A stretch of 64,000 nucleotides of DNA from Pseudomonas sp. S35 (GTDB lineage: Bacteria; Pseudomonadota; Gammaproteobacteria; Pseudomonadales; Pseudomonadaceae). Position numbers and translations under genes: made by a program. The notes below the pieces were generated by a model. That model had not been told where the DNA came from. It ran no database searches and saw nothing but the letters and a program-made list of their open reading frames with translations. The DNA lies in NCBI RefSeq assembly GCF_009866765.1, contig NZ_CP019431.1, forward strand, positions 1,178,001-1,242,000, read 5' to 3'. Positions 19,941-34,547 of the stretch are shown here, piece by piece. Each line of letters opens with the position of its first letter. The first letter of the stretch is position 1.

Positions 19941-20190
19941 TTATTTCCTTCTGTGCGAATCTCGGGCAGAAAACCGGTAGTAACGCAAGAATCCCTCCCT
20001 GCCAAATCATTGGCAGATGCATCTTCGTAATACCAAAAAAATCTTACTCTTAATAAATTACTTTAACTTTAAGTCCTAGCTCTTTGAGCTATTTGCCCTT
20101 ATTGGGTCAAAAACACCGTCGAACTCTGGTTTCTCCTGCTTTTACGCTCCTAAATCTCCGTTCTGTAAGGCTTTTCCTTGAATCCGCGCC

Positions 20191-20220
20191 TTGACGGTGT
20201 GGTGGGCGCATTCCTATAGT
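20191..20220 (+). promoter_or_regulatory. mraZ (dcw cluster) promoter
   Basis: TTGACG (20191-20196), an 18-base spacer, and TATAGT (20215-20220) make a near-consensus sigma-70 promoter. The predicted start of transcription falls just at the MraZ repeats, with the mraZ GTG about 75 bases downstream. Confidence 0.7.
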
Positions 20221-20226
20221 GTGCGC

Positions 20227-20253
20227 AAGTGGCGGAAAGTGGCACAAAGTGGG
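20227..20253 (+). promoter_or_regulatory. MraZ operator (three GTGG repeats)
   Basis: GTGG occurs at 20229, 20239 and 20249, exactly 10 bases apart, each preceded by A-rich bases (AAGTGG, AAAGTGG, AAAGTGGG). MraZ proteins bind such 10-base-spaced TGG-type repeats in front of their own gene. The array sits immediately downstream of the -10, where it would give autorepression. Confidence 0.8.
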
Positions 20254-20294
20254 TTTTTTGAACGTAAAACGCTAAAAATTGGAGAAACGCATCT

Positions 20295-20750
20295 GTGTTT
20301 CGCGGAGCTAACGCTATCAGTCTCGATGCAAAAGGCCGTCTCGCCATGCCGAGCCGGTATCGTGACGAGCTGATTTCGCGAAGTTCCGGACAGTTGATCA
20401 TCACGATCGATGCCGTTGACCCTTGTTTATGTGTTTACCCCCTCGATGAGTGGGAGTTGATTGAAACCAAGCTGCGTGCCTTGCCTTCATTGCGTGAAGA
20501 AAACCGCCGTTTGCAGCGTTTGCTGATCGGTAACGCCGTCGACCTTGAACTCGATGGCAGCGGTCGTTTCCTGGTGCCTCCGCGTCTGCGCGAGTACGCC
20601 AAGCTGGACAAGCGCGCAATGCTGGTCGGCCAACTGAACAAGTTCCAATTGTGGGACGAAGATGCCTGGGATGCTGTTTCTGCAGCAGACCTGGCTGCTA
20701 TTCAACAACCGGGCGCTATGCCTGATGAACTGCGTGATTTGATCCTGTGA
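20295..20750 (+). CDS. mraZ: Transcriptional regulator MraZ
   Basis: A 151-residue protein with two SpoVT/AbrB-type DNA-binding repeats, each carrying the family core ([15 protein letters not shown] and [15 protein letters not shown]). MraZ oligomerises and represses its own dcw operon. The start is GTG at 20295 with GGAG at 20281-20284. First gene of the cluster and directly downstream of the operator; its stop overlaps rsmH by four bases (GTGA). Confidence 0.97.
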   Translation: MFRGANAISLDAKGRLAMPSRYRDELISRSSGQLIITIDAVDPCLCVYPLDEWELIETKLRALPSLREENRRLQRLLIGNAVDLELDGSGRFLVPPRLREYAKLDKRAMLVGQLNKFQLWDEDAWDAVSAADLAAIQQPGAMPDELRDLIL

Positions 20751-21690
20751 CTATTGATAGCGGCTTTAACCACATCACCGTACTGCTTGACGAAGCTGTC
20801 GAGGCTCTCGCCGTACGCGCGGATGGCTGCTATTTGGATGGCACCTTCGGCAGGGGCGGGCACAGCCGGTTGATACTCAGCCAGCTCGGCTCCGACGGTA
20901 AACTCCTCGGATTCGACAAAGACCCCCAAGCGATTGCCACCGGGCAAGCGCTAGCGGCCGAAGACGGCCGCTTTGTCGTTGTGCAGCGCAGCTTCGCCGA
21001 GCTGGGTGCCGAAGTCGCCGAGCGCGGTATGGCGGGCAGCGTGGCCGGGGTTTTGCTCGACCTGGGCGTGTCTTCGCCCCAGCTCGATGACCCTGAGCGC
21101 GGCTTCAGTTTCATGAATGACGGCCCGCTCGATATGCGCATGGACCCTACGCGTGGCGTCAGCGCCGCGCAGTTCATCGCCACGGCCCCGGTGGAAGAAA
21201 TCGCTCGCGTGTTCAAGGAATACGGTGAGGAACGCTTTGCCGGTCGCATGGCTCGCGCCGTGGTCGAGCGCCGCGAAATCCAACCGTTCGAGCGCACCGC
21301 CGACCTGGCCGAAGTGCTCAAGGTCGCCAACCCGGCGTGGGAAAAGGGCAAGAACCCAGCGACCCGTGCGTTCCAGGGCCTGCGTATTCACGTCAATAAT
21401 GAATTGGGCGACCTTGAGGCGGGCCTTGAGGCTGCCCTTGAGGCGCTGGAAGTGGGCGGTCGCCTGGTAGTGATCAGCTTCCACTCCCTGGAAGACCGCA
21501 TCGTCAAACTGTTCATGCGTCGTCTGGTCAAGGGCGAGTCCGACAACCTGCCGCGCAACCTGCCGGTACGTTTCGAAGCCTTTGTGCCGAAAATCAAAAT
21601 CCATGGCAAAGCGCAGTTCGCTTCCGAAGCCGAACTCAAGGCCAACCCACGTTCCCGCAGCGCCGTTATGCGCGTTGCAGAGAAGCTGCG

Positions 21691-21694
<4 letters not shown>
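20747..21694 (+). CDS. rsmH: 16S rRNA (cytosine(1402)-N4)-methyltransferase RsmH
   Basis: A 315-residue SAM-dependent methyltransferase (MraW) that N4-methylates C1402 of 16S rRNA, the same nucleotide whose 2'-OH is modified by RsmI encoded 2 kb upstream. It begins with the family block [13 protein letters not shown], then [14 protein letters not shown] and [20 protein letters not shown], and ends with [10 protein letters not shown] and [13 protein letters not shown]. The GTG start overlaps mraZ by four bases and the stop overlaps ftsL by four bases. Confidence 0.96.
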
Positions 21695-23725
<2,031 letters not shown>

Positions 23726-23726
<1 letters not shown>

Positions 23727-25189
23727 TGTCGCTTAGCCTGAACAAGATTTTTGCCCACGCCGGACGCGATCTGCTGATTCGTGAGCTGACCCTGGACAGC
23801 CGTAATGTGCGTGCCGGTGACCTGTTCCTGGCAGTGCCGGGCGGCAAGTTCGATGGTCGTGCACATATTGCCGATGCCTTGCAGCGCGGTGCGGCGGCCG
23901 TGGCCTATGAAGTTGAAGGTGCCACCGTTCTGCCGATCACGGATGTGCCGCTGATTCCAGTCAAGGGCTTGGCCAAGCAACTGTCCGACATCGCCGGGCG
24001 TTTTTACGGCGATCCTAGCCGCCACCTCAACCTGGTGGGCGTGACCGGCACCAACGGCAAGACCAGCGTGACCCAATTGGTCGCCCAGGCCCTTGATCTG
24101 TTGGGGCAGCACTGCGGCATCGTTGGCACGCTGGGCAGCGGTTTTTATGGCGCGCTGCAAAGCGGCCTGCACACCACGCCTAACCCGATTGCCGTGCAAG
24201 CGACCCTGGCCGACCTGAAGAAGGCCGGTGCCAAGGCGGTTGCGATGGAAGTCTCGTCCCACGGTTTGGATCAGGGCCGCGTGACCGCCCTGGCCTTTGA
24301 CGTGGCGGTGATGACCAACCTGTCCCGCGACCACCTGGACTATCACGGCACTATGGAGGCCTACGCCGCCGCCAAGGCCAAACTGTTTGCCTGCAATGAC
24401 CTCAAGTGCCGGGTTGTGAACCTGGATGACGAATTCGGTCGCCAGTTGGCTGTCCAGGACAGCGAATCGCGTTTGATCACTTACAGTTTGCTGGACTCCA
24501 GCGCGTACCTGTATTGCCGCGAAGCCCAGTTCAATGACGAAGGCGTGCGCGCCACGTTGGTAACGCCCCAGGGCGAGCATCACTTGCGCAGCACCTTGCT
24601 CGGTCGTTTCAACCTGAGCAACGTCCTCGCCGCTATCGGCGCGTTGCTCGGCCTGGATTACGCCTTGGACGAAATCCTCAAGGTGCTGCCGAAACTGGAA
24701 GGCCCGGCCGGTCGCATGCAGCGCCTGGGTGGCGGCACGCAGCCGCTGGTGGTGGTTGATTACGCCCACACGCCGGACGCCTTGGAAAAAGTCCTCGAAG
24801 CCCTGCGCCCTCATGCCAAGGGCAAGTTGCTGTGCTTGTTCGGTTGCGGTGGTGATCGTGATCGTGGCAAGCGTCCGCTGATGGCCGAGATTGTCGAGCG
24901 TCTGGCTGACGGCGTGCTGGTTACCGATGACAACCCGCGCAGTGAAGACCCGAGCCAGATTTTCGACGATATCCGCGTAGGCTTCAAAGATGCGTCCAAG
25001 GCCACGTTCGTTGCTGGTCGCGGTGCAGCCATCGCCCAATTGATCGCCAGCGCCAGTGCTGACGACGTGGTGGTGCTGGCCGGTAAAGGTCACGAGGACT
25101 ATCAGGAAATCAACGGCGAGCGCCATGCCTTCTCCGATCTGGTCGAGGCCGATCACGCTTTGACCGCGTGGGAGGTTGCCCATGCTTAA
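23726..25189 (+). CDS. murE: UDP-MurNAc-tripeptide synthetase MurE (meso-DAP adding)
   Basis: A 487-residue Mur ligase. The ATP loop is GVTGTNGKTSV, and the DNPRSEDP motif is the signature of enzymes adding meso-diaminopimelate. It adds the third residue to UDP-MurNAc-L-Ala-D-Glu in the cytoplasm. The C-terminal GKGHEDYQEI segment is typical. The gene shares one base with ftsI, and its 3' end overlaps murF by eight bases. Confidence 0.97.
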
Positions 25190-26552
25190 GGCGATGACAT
25201 TCAGCGAACTGACTCAGGCCCTGTCGGCCCGCGTGCTGTCGGCCGATTGCTGCTTCGATGGCGTGAGTATCGACAGCCGCGCGATCAAGCCAGGGCAACT
25301 GTTTGTCGCCTTGGCCGGCCCGCGTTTTGATGGTCATGATTACCTGAGCGACGTCGCCGCCAAAGGTGCCGTGGGTGCCTTGGTGCAGCGCGAAGTGGCT
25401 GATTGCACCTTGCCACAACTGCTGGTTGCCGACACCCGCCTGGCCCTCGGCCAACTGGGTGCGCTTAACCGTGCTGCCTTCGATAAACCCGTTGCAGCCA
25501 TTACCGGTTCCAGTGGCAAGACCACGGTCAAGGAACTGCTCGCCGGTGTACTGCGCACGCGCGGCCCGGTGCTCGCGACCCGTGGCAACCTGAACAATGA
25601 TTTCGGCGCCCCGCTGACCCTGCTCGAACTGGCCCCTGAACACACGGCGGCGGTGATCGAACTGGGCGCTTCGCGCGTCGGCGAGATTGCTTATACCGTG
25701 GCGCTGACCAAGCCCCACGTCGCGATCATCAACAACGCCGGTACGGCCCATGTGGGCGAGTTCGGTGGCCCGGAGAAAATCGTCGAAGCCAAGGGTGAAA
25801 TCCTTGAAGGTCTCGATGCGTCGGGCACTGCCGTATTGAACCTCGACGACAAGGCTTTCGAGACCTGGCGTGTACGCGCCGCCGGGCGCAAGGTGCTGAC
25901 GTTTGCCGTATTGAATGCAGCCGCAGATTTCCATGCTTCCAACATCGCAGTGGATGCCCGTGGCTGCCCATCCTTCACCTTGCACACCCCGCAAGGTGAC
26001 GAGCACGTGCAATTGAATCTGTTGGGCAACCACAACGTCGCCAACTCCCTGGCCGCCGCCGCTGCCGCCCATGCGCTGGGCGTGTCGCTGTTCGGCATCG
26101 CCACGGGCCTGGGCGCGGTGCAGCCGGTCAAAGGTCGCACCGTGGCGCAGTTGTCCACCAACGGCATGCGCGTGATCGACGACACCTACAACGCCAACCA
26201 GTCTTCGGTCTGCGCCGCCATTGATCTGCTCAAAGGTTTCGACGGTCGCAAGGTACTGGTGCTGGGTGATATCGCCGAATTGGGCGAATGGGCCGAGCAG
26301 TCCCATCGCGAAGTCGGTGCTTATGCTGCTGGAAAAGTCGATGCGCTTTACGCGGTCGGCCCGAACATGGCTCATGCCGTCGATGCCTTCGGCCCTGGTG
26401 CGCAGCATTTCGCGACCCAGGCCGAGCTGATCCATTCATTGGGCACGGCAGAACAAGACAAACACACAACCATTTTGATCAAGGGATCGCGCAGCGCGGT
26501 GATGGAAAACGTCGTCGCGGCCTTGTGTGGCTCAAGTATGGAGAAACATTAA
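25182..26552 (+). CDS. murF: UDP-MurNAc-tripeptide--D-Ala-D-Ala ligase MurF
   Basis: A 456-residue Mur ligase that adds D-Ala-D-Ala to complete UDP-MurNAc-pentapeptide. It shows the ATP loop [13 protein letters not shown], the central motif [12 protein letters not shown], and the [10 protein letters not shown] motif of MurF. The ATG at 25182 is selected by GGAGG at 25171-25175; a TTG two codons upstream overlaps the spacer. It starts inside the end of murE and its TAA shares one base with the mraY ATG (TAATG). Confidence 0.97.
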   Translation: MLKAMTFSELTQALSARVLSADCCFDGVSIDSRAIKPGQLFVALAGPRFDGHDYLSDVAAKGAVGALVQREVADCTLPQLLVADTRLALGQLGALNRAAFDKPVAAITGSSGKTTVKELLAGVLRTRGPVLATRGNLNNDFGAPLTLLELAPEHTAAVIELGASRVGEIAYTVALTKPHVAIINNAGTAHVGEFGGPEKIVEAKGEILEGLDASGTAVLNLDDKAFETWRVRAAGRKVLTFAVLNAAADFHASNIAVDARGCPSFTLHTPQGDEHVQLNLLGNHNVANSLAAAAAAHALGVSLFGIATGLGAVQPVKGRTVAQLSTNGMRVIDDTYNANQSSVCAAIDLLKGFDGRKVLVLGDIAELGEWAEQSHREVGAYAAGKVDALYAVGPNMAHAVDAFGPGAQHFATQAELIHSLGTAEQDKHTTILIKGSRSAVMENVVAALCGSSMEKH

Positions 26553-27634
26553 TGCTGCTGCTGCTGGCTGAGTATCTGCAACAGTTCCACAAAGGCTTCG
26601 CGGTCTTTCAGTACCTGACCCTGCGCGGGATCCTGGGTGTACTGACCGCGCTGTCTCTGTCGCTGTTTCTGGGGCCGTGGATGATCCGCACCCTGCAGAA
26701 CCTGCAAATTGGTCAATCGGTTCGCAATGACGGCCCGCAGTCGCACCTGTCCAAGTCCGGTACCCCGACCATGGGCGGCGCGCTGATCCTGTCGTCCATC
26801 GGCATCAGCACCTTGCTCTGGGCCGACCTGCACAACCGCTATGTATGGACTGTGCTGTTGGTGACCCTGTTGTTCGGCGCCATCGGCTGGGTCGATGACT
26901 ATCGCAAAGTGATCGAGAAAAACTCGAAAGGCCTGCCAAGCCGCTGGAAGTATTTCTGGCAGTCGGTGTTTGGGTTGGGCGCAGCGATCTTCCTGTACAC
27001 CACAGCGCCAAGCGCGGTGGAAACCACCCTGATCATCCCGATGCTCAAGGACGCCAGCATCCCACTGGGCATCGGCTTCGTGGTGTTGACCTACTTCGTG
27101 ATCGTCGGCTCCAGCAACGCGGTGAACCTGACTGACGGCCTCGACGGCCTGGCGATCATGCCGACGGTGATGGTAGGCGGCGCGCTCGGCATCTTCTGCT
27201 ACCTGTCGGGTAACGTGAAATTCGCTGAGTACCTGCTGATCCCTTATGTACCGGGCGCGGGCGAGTTGATTGTGTTCTGCGGCGCGCTGATCGGCGCCGG
27301 CCTGGGTTTCCTGTGGTTCAACACCTACCCGGCACAAGTCTTCATGGGCGACGTCGGCGCACTGGCGCTGGGCGCGGCCCTGGGCACCATTGCGGTAATC
27401 GTTCGCCAGGAAATCGTGTTGTTCATCATGGGCGGCGTGTTCGTGATGGAAACCCTGTCGGTGGTCATCCAGGTGGCCTCCTTCAAATTGACCGGGCGCC
27501 GCGTGTTCCGCATGGCGCCGATCCACCACCACTTTGAACTCAAGGGCTGGCCCGAGCCACGCGTGATTGTCCGCTTCTGGATCATCACCGTGATTCTGGT
27601 ACTGGTCGGCCTTGCCACCCTGAAACTGAGGTAG
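26552..27634 (+). CDS. mraY: Phospho-MurNAc-pentapeptide transferase MraY
   Basis: A 360-residue inner-membrane enzyme with about ten helices. It transfers phospho-MurNAc-pentapeptide to undecaprenyl phosphate to make lipid I. Key motifs: [18 protein letters not shown] (catalytic/metal Asp pair), [19 protein letters not shown] and [13 protein letters not shown]. The open frame extends far upstream, but the ATG at 26552, overlapping the murF stop, is the family start. Six bases separate it from murD. Confidence 0.97.
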   Translation: MLLLLAEYLQQFHKGFAVFQYLTLRGILGVLTALSLSLFLGPWMIRTLQNLQIGQSVRNDGPQSHLSKSGTPTMGGALILSSIGISTLLWADLHNRYVWTVLLVTLLFGAIGWVDDYRKVIEKNSKGLPSRWKYFWQSVFGLGAAIFLYTTAPSAVETTLIIPMLKDASIPLGIGFVVLTYFVIVGSSNAVNLTDGLDGLAIMPTVMVGGALGIFCYLSGNVKFAEYLLIPYVPGAGELIVFCGALIGAGLGFLWFNTYPAQVFMGDVGALALGAALGTIAVIVRQEIVLFIMGGVFVMETLSVVIQVASFKLTGRRVFRMAPIHHHFELKGWPEPRVIVRFWIITVILVLVGLATLKLR

Positions 27635-27640
27635 AAACGA

Positions 27641-28987
27641 GTGTCCTTGATCGCTTCAGACCACTTCCGCATCGTTGTCGGCCTCGGCAAGAGCGGCATG
27701 TCCCTGGTTCGCTTCCTGGCGAACCGGGGCACGTCGTTTGCCGTGGCCGATACGCGGGAAAATCCACCGGAGCTGGTCACGCTGCGCCGTGACTATCCGC
27801 ACGTGGAAGTGCGTTGTGGCGAGCTGGATGTCGAGTTTCTGTGCCGCGCTGACGAGCTCTACGTGAGCCCCGGTCTGGCGCTGGCAACCCCGGCCCTGCA
27901 AGCGGCTGCGGCGCGTGGCGTGAAGCTGTCCGGCGATATCGACCTGTTCGCGCGTAACGCGAAGGCGCCGATCGTGGCCATCAGCGGTTCCAACGCGAAA
28001 AGCACCGTGACCACCCTGGTCGGCGAGATGGCGGTTGCGGCCGGCAAACGCGTGGCCGTGGGCGGCAACCTCGGCACGCCAGCGCTGGATCTGCTCAGCG
28101 ACGACGTTGAGCTGTACGTGATGGAACTGTCGAGTTTCCAACTGGAAACCACCCATGACCTCGGCGCCGAAGTGGCCACCGTGCTCAACGTCAGCGAAGA
28201 CCACATGGACCGCTACAGCGGCTTGCCCGCCTACCACCTGGCCAAGCACCGGATCTTCCGCGGCGCCAAGCAATTCGTGGTCAACCGCCAGGACGCCCTG
28301 AGCCGTCCGCTGATGGGCGAGGGCATGCCGTGCTGGACCTTCGGCCTGGGCAAACCCGACTTCAAGGCCTTTGGTATTCGCGAAGAGAACGGCGAGAAAT
28401 ACCTGGCCTTCGAATTCCAGAACCTGATGCCGGTGCGCGAGCTGAAAATCCGTGGCGCCCATAACCAGTCCAATGCTCTGGCGGCATTGGCGCTCGGCCA
28501 TGCCGTTGGCCTGCCATTCGACGCCATGCTGTCGAGCCTGCGCACCTTCGCCGGTCTTGAGCACCGCTGCCAGTGGGTGCGTGAGCTTGATGGCGTGAGC
28601 TATTACAACGACTCCAAGGCCACTAACGTCGGCGCCGCATTGGCTGCCATCGAAGGGCTTGGCGCTGATATCGACGGCAAGCTGGTGCTGATCGTCGGTG
28701 GCGACGGCAAGGGTGCCGAGTTCAAGGATCTCAAAGCCCCCGTCGCCGCACATTGCCGCGCCGTGGTGCTGATCGGCCGCGACGCCGACAAAATCGCCAG
28801 TGCCCTCGGCGACGCCGTGCCGCAAGTGCGCGCCACTTCCCTGGACGATGCCATCGCCCAGTGCAAGGCCCTGGCCCAGCCGGGTGATGCGGTGCTGCTG
28901 TCGCCGGCGTGCGCCAGTTTCGACATGTTCAAGAACTACGAAGAGCGCGGCCAGTTGTTCGCCCGTGCCGTGGAGGGCTTGGCATGA
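27641..28987 (+). CDS. murD: UDP-MurNAc-L-Ala--D-Glu ligase MurD
   Basis: A 448-residue Mur ligase that adds D-glutamate to UDP-MurNAc-L-alanine. It has the N-terminal nucleotide-sugar-binding fold (VVGLGKSGMS), the ATP loop ISGSNAKSTVTT (Ala in place of the usual Gly before Lys), LELSSFQLE-type sequence (VMELSSFQLET) and the C-terminal LLSPACASFDMFKNYEERG signature. GTG start, GAGG upstream. Overlaps ftsW by four bases. Confidence 0.96.
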   Translation: MSLIASDHFRIVVGLGKSGMSLVRFLANRGTSFAVADTRENPPELVTLRRDYPHVEVRCGELDVEFLCRADELYVSPGLALATPALQAAAARGVKLSGDIDLFARNAKAPIVAISGSNAKSTVTTLVGEMAVAAGKRVAVGGNLGTPALDLLSDDVELYVMELSSFQLETTHDLGAEVATVLNVSEDHMDRYSGLPAYHLAKHRIFRGAKQFVVNRQDALSRPLMGEGMPCWTFGLGKPDFKAFGIREENGEKYLAFEFQNLMPVRELKIRGAHNQSNALAALALGHAVGLPFDAMLSSLRTFAGLEHRCQWVRELDGVSYYNDSKATNVGAALAAIEGLGADIDGKLVLIVGGDGKGAEFKDLKAPVAAHCRAVVLIGRDADKIASALGDAVPQVRATSLDDAIAQCKALAQPGDAVLLSPACASFDMFKNYEERGQLFARAVEGLA

Positions 28988-30207
28988 GTATTGACTTCAG
29001 AAACATCATCAAGCCGTATCCGTCGCCGATTATCACCGGGCGCGGCATCGACCTCGATTTCCCAATGCTCGCCGGCTGCCTCGCGCTGCTGGGCCTGGGC
29101 CTGGTGATGATCACCTCGGCGTCTTCGGAAGTGGCCGCTGTGCAGTCGGGCAACACCCTCTACATGATGATCCGCCACCTGGTGTATCTGATCATCGGTC
29201 TGGGCGCGTGCATTGTGACCATGATGATTCCTATCGCCACCTGGCAACGCCTGGGCTGGCTGATGTTGATTGGTGCGTTTGGCTTGCTGATCATGGTGAT
29301 CGTGCCGGGTATCGGTCGCGAGGTGAACGGCTCGATGCGCTGGATCGGCTTCGGCGCGTTCAACGTGCAACCGTCGGAAATCGCCAAGGTGTTCGTGGTG
29401 ATCTACCTGGCCGGTTACCTGGTGCGTCGCCAGAAGGAAGTGCGCGAAAGCTGGATGGGCTTCTTCAAGCCGTTCATCGTGCTGCTGCCGATGGCCGGCC
29501 TGTTGCTGATGGAGCCCGACTTCGGCGCCACCGTCGTGATGATGGGCGCGGCCGCGGCGATGCTGTTCCTCGGTGGCGTGGGCCTGTTCCGCTTCAGTTT
29601 GATGGTGGTGCTGGCCGTGGCGGCCGTGACCATCCTGGTGCAGGCGCAACCCTACCGGATGGCACGTCTGATCACCTTTACCGACCCATGGTCCGACCAG
29701 TTCGGCTCCGGCTACCAGTTGACCCAGGCATTGATTGCCTTTGGTCGCGGCGAGTGGCTGGGCGTTGGCCTGGGCAACAGCGTGCAGAAGCAGTTCTACC
29801 TGCCGGAAGCCCACACCGACTTCGTGTTCTCGGTACTTGCCGAAGAGCTGGGCGTGGTCGGTTCGCTGTGCACCGTCGCACTGTTCGTATTCGTGTGCGT
29901 GCGCGGCATGTACATCGGCCTGTGGGCCGAGAAGGCCAAACAGTATTTCGCCGCCTATGTGGCGTACGGCCTGTCGTTCCTGTGGATCGGCCAGTTCCTG
30001 ATCAACATCGGCGTGAATGTCGGCCTGCTGCCGACCAAGGGCCTGACCTTGCCGTTCCTCAGTTACGGCGGCAGTTCGTTGGTGATTTGCTGCGCCTGCC
30101 TGGGCTTGTTGCTGCGCATCGAGTGGGAGAGTCGAACCCACTTGGGCAGCGAAGAGATGGAGTTCAGCGAAAGCGACTTTGCCGAGGAGCCGACCCATGG
30201 GCGCTAA
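28984..30207 (+). CDS. ftsW: Septal peptidoglycan glycosyltransferase FtsW
   Basis: A 407-residue SEDS-family membrane protein with about ten helices. It polymerises lipid II into septal glycan strands together with FtsI. Family motifs include GREVNGSMRWIGFG, the catalytic-loop region around MEPDFGATVV, the EAHTDFVFSVLAEELG segment and LPFLSYGGSSL. The start is the ATG at 28984 overlapping the murD stop (ATGA). An upstream in-frame extension lies inside murD and is rejected. The 3' end overlaps murG by 11 bases. Confidence 0.96.
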   Translation: MSIDFRNIIKPYPSPIITGRGIDLDFPMLAGCLALLGLGLVMITSASSEVAAVQSGNTLYMMIRHLVYLIIGLGACIVTMMIPIATWQRLGWLMLIGAFGLLIMVIVPGIGREVNGSMRWIGFGAFNVQPSEIAKVFVVIYLAGYLVRRQKEVRESWMGFFKPFIVLLPMAGLLLMEPDFGATVVMMGAAAAMLFLGGVGLFRFSLMVVLAVAAVTILVQAQPYRMARLITFTDPWSDQFGSGYQLTQALIAFGRGEWLGVGLGNSVQKQFYLPEAHTDFVFSVLAEELGVVGSLCTVALFVFVCVRGMYIGLWAEKAKQYFAAYVAYGLSFLWIGQFLINIGVNVGLLPTKGLTLPFLSYGGSSLVICCACLGLLLRIEWESRTHLGSEEMEFSESDFAEEPTHGR

Positions 30208-31259
30208 TGTGCTGATCATGGCGGGCGGCACCGGGGGCCATGTATTCCCGGCCCTGGCCTGTGCGCGAGAGTTCCAGAGCCGTGGCTACACCGTGCATTG
30301 GCTGGGTACGCCGCGTGGCATCGAAAACGAATTGGTACCGGGCGCCGGCTTGCCGCTGCATTTGATCAACGTCACCGGCCTGCGTGGCAAGGGCAAGTTG
30401 TCCCTGCTCAAGGCGCCGTTCGTGTTGCTCAAGGCGGTGTGGCAGGCGCGCAAGGTCATCCGTGAATTGCAGCCGGTGTGTGTGCTTGGGTTTGGCGGTT
30501 ATGTGACCGGCCCGGGTGGTGTCGCCGCCAGGCTCGCTGGTGTGCCGGTGATCGTCCACGAGCAAAACGCCGTGGCCGGTACGGCCAACCGCCTGCTGGT
30601 GCCGCTGGCTGCGCGAGTGTGCGAGGCGTTTCCAAAGACCTTTGGCGCGTCGGACAAATTGCGTACTACCGGCAACCCGGTACGCACTGAGCTGTTCATG
30701 GCGATTGCCCGTGAGGCGCTGGCGGGGCGCAAGGCGCACCTGCTGATCCTGGGCGGAAGCCTGGGCGCCGAGCCGTTGAACAAATTGCTGCCGGAAGCGG
30801 TGGCGCAACTCCCTGTGGAACTGCGCCCGGAGATCTTCCATCAAGCCGGCAAGAATCACGATGAAATCACCGCCACGCGTTATCGCGAAGCCGGTGTGGA
30901 GGCGAACGTACAGCCCTTCATCAAAGACATGGCCCATGCCTATGGCTGGGCCGACCTGGTGGTTTGTCGCGCTGGTGCGTTGACCGTCAGTGAACTGGCC
31001 GCCGCCGGTCTGCCGTCGTTGCTGGTGCCTCTGCCCCATGCGATCGACGATCACCAGACCCGCAACGCCGAATATTTGGCCGGGGAGGGCGCTGCCTTCC
31101 TGCTGCCGCAAAGAACGACTGGCGCCGCCGATTTGGCCGCACGCCTGACCGAGGTTTTGATGCAACCGGAACGACTCAACAACATGGCGAGCACCGCAAG
31201 CCGCCTGGCCAAACCTGATGCAACCCGCACCGTGGTCGATATCTGCCTGGAGGTGGCCC

Positions 31260-31267
<8 letters not shown>
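30197..31267 (+). CDS. murG: UDP-GlcNAc transferase MurG (lipid II synthesis)
   Basis: A 356-residue GT28 glycosyltransferase that adds GlcNAc to lipid I on the cytoplasmic face of the membrane. It has the lipid-binding [10 protein letters not shown] loop at the N-terminus, the [14 protein letters not shown] loop, [12 protein letters not shown], and the acceptor/donor region [20 protein letters not shown]. The ATG at 30197 is fixed by GAGGAG at 30184-30189. It starts within the last codons of ftsW, and murC starts within its last codons. Confidence 0.96.
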
Positions 31268-33658
<2,391 letters not shown>

Positions 33659-33662
33659 CCAC

Positions 33663-34532
33663 ATGAACGGCGCATCGCTTCGTCATCAGCAACCTCCAGC
33701 ACCCGGCCGCAAGCCGGTGCCACGGGGTGCCAGTCGAATGGTTGCTAAGGAGCCGATGTCGGCGCGCCTGCCGAAAGCCAACTTTGGTTTCCTCAAGGCG
33801 CTGTTCTGGCCGGTGTTGCTGGTGGCGCTGGGCTTCGGCACTTATGAGGGCGCGCAGCGTCTGTTGCCGTATGCCGACCGGCCGATCACCAAGATCAGCG
33901 TGCAGGGCGACTTGAGCTACATCAGCCAGCAAGCGGTGCAGCAGCGTATCGGCCCGTACCTGGCCGCGAGCTTCTTCACCATCGACCTGGCCGGTATGCG
34001 CGGGGAGCTGGAACAGATGCCGTGGATCGCCCACGCCGAAGTCCGTCGCGTCTGGCCGGACCAGGTGACGATCCGCCTGGAAGAACAACTGCCCGTGGCC
34101 CGTTGGGGTGATGAAGCGCTGTTGAACAACCAGGGCCAGGCGTTCACCCCGCGTGAGCTGGCCAACTACGAGCACCTGCCGCAGTTGTTCGGGCCGCAGC
34201 GGGCGCAGCAACAAGTGATGCAGCAGTACCAGGCCTTGAGCCAGATGCTGCGGCCACTGGGCTTCTCCATTGCACGCCTGGAACTGCGTGAACGGGGCAG
34301 CTGGTTTTTGACGACCGGGGCAGGCAGTTCCGGCCCGGGCATCCAGTTGTTGCTGGGACGCGACCGCTTGGTGGAAAAGATGCGCCGCTTCATTGCCATC
34401 TACGACAAGACCTTGAAAGAACAGATTACGAACATTGCGAGCGTCGACCTGCGTTACGCCAACGGCCTTGCCGTCGGCTGGCGTGAACCGGCGGCGCCCA
34501 CGGCAGCGCAACCCGCTGTCGCGAAGAATTAA
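33663..34532 (+). CDS. ftsQ: Cell division protein FtsQ
   Basis: A 289-residue bitopic protein: basic, Pro-rich cytoplasmic N-terminus (about 1-40), one membrane helix (about 45-62), a POTRA domain (from [14 protein letters not shown], about 72-145) and the FtsQ beta domain. It recruits FtsL/FtsB and links early and late division proteins. The ATG at 33663 lies just after the ddlB stop with CGAGG upstream. ftsA follows after 15 bases containing its ribosome site. Confidence 0.95.
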   Translation: MNGASLRHQQPPAPGRKPVPRGASRMVAKEPMSARLPKANFGFLKALFWPVLLVALGFGTYEGAQRLLPYADRPITKISVQGDLSYISQQAVQQRIGPYLAASFFTIDLAGMRGELEQMPWIAHAEVRRVWPDQVTIRLEEQLPVARWGDEALLNNQGQAFTPRELANYEHLPQLFGPQRAQQQVMQQYQALSQMLRPLGFSIARLELRERGSWFLTTGAGSSGPGIQLLLGRDRLVEKMRRFIAIYDKTLKEQITNIASVDLRYANGLAVGWREPAAPTAAQPAVAKN

Positions 34533-34547
34533 GAAGAGGCAGGACCC

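Larger units (their letters stand above)
19941..20294. other. A+T-richer intergenic region before mraZ
   Basis: A gap of 354 bases. The first 200 bases are richer in A and T than the rest of the window, with several short T or A runs, and hold no ORF with a ribosome site. The last 100 bases carry the mraZ promoter and the MraZ operator, listed separately. Confidence 0.6.
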
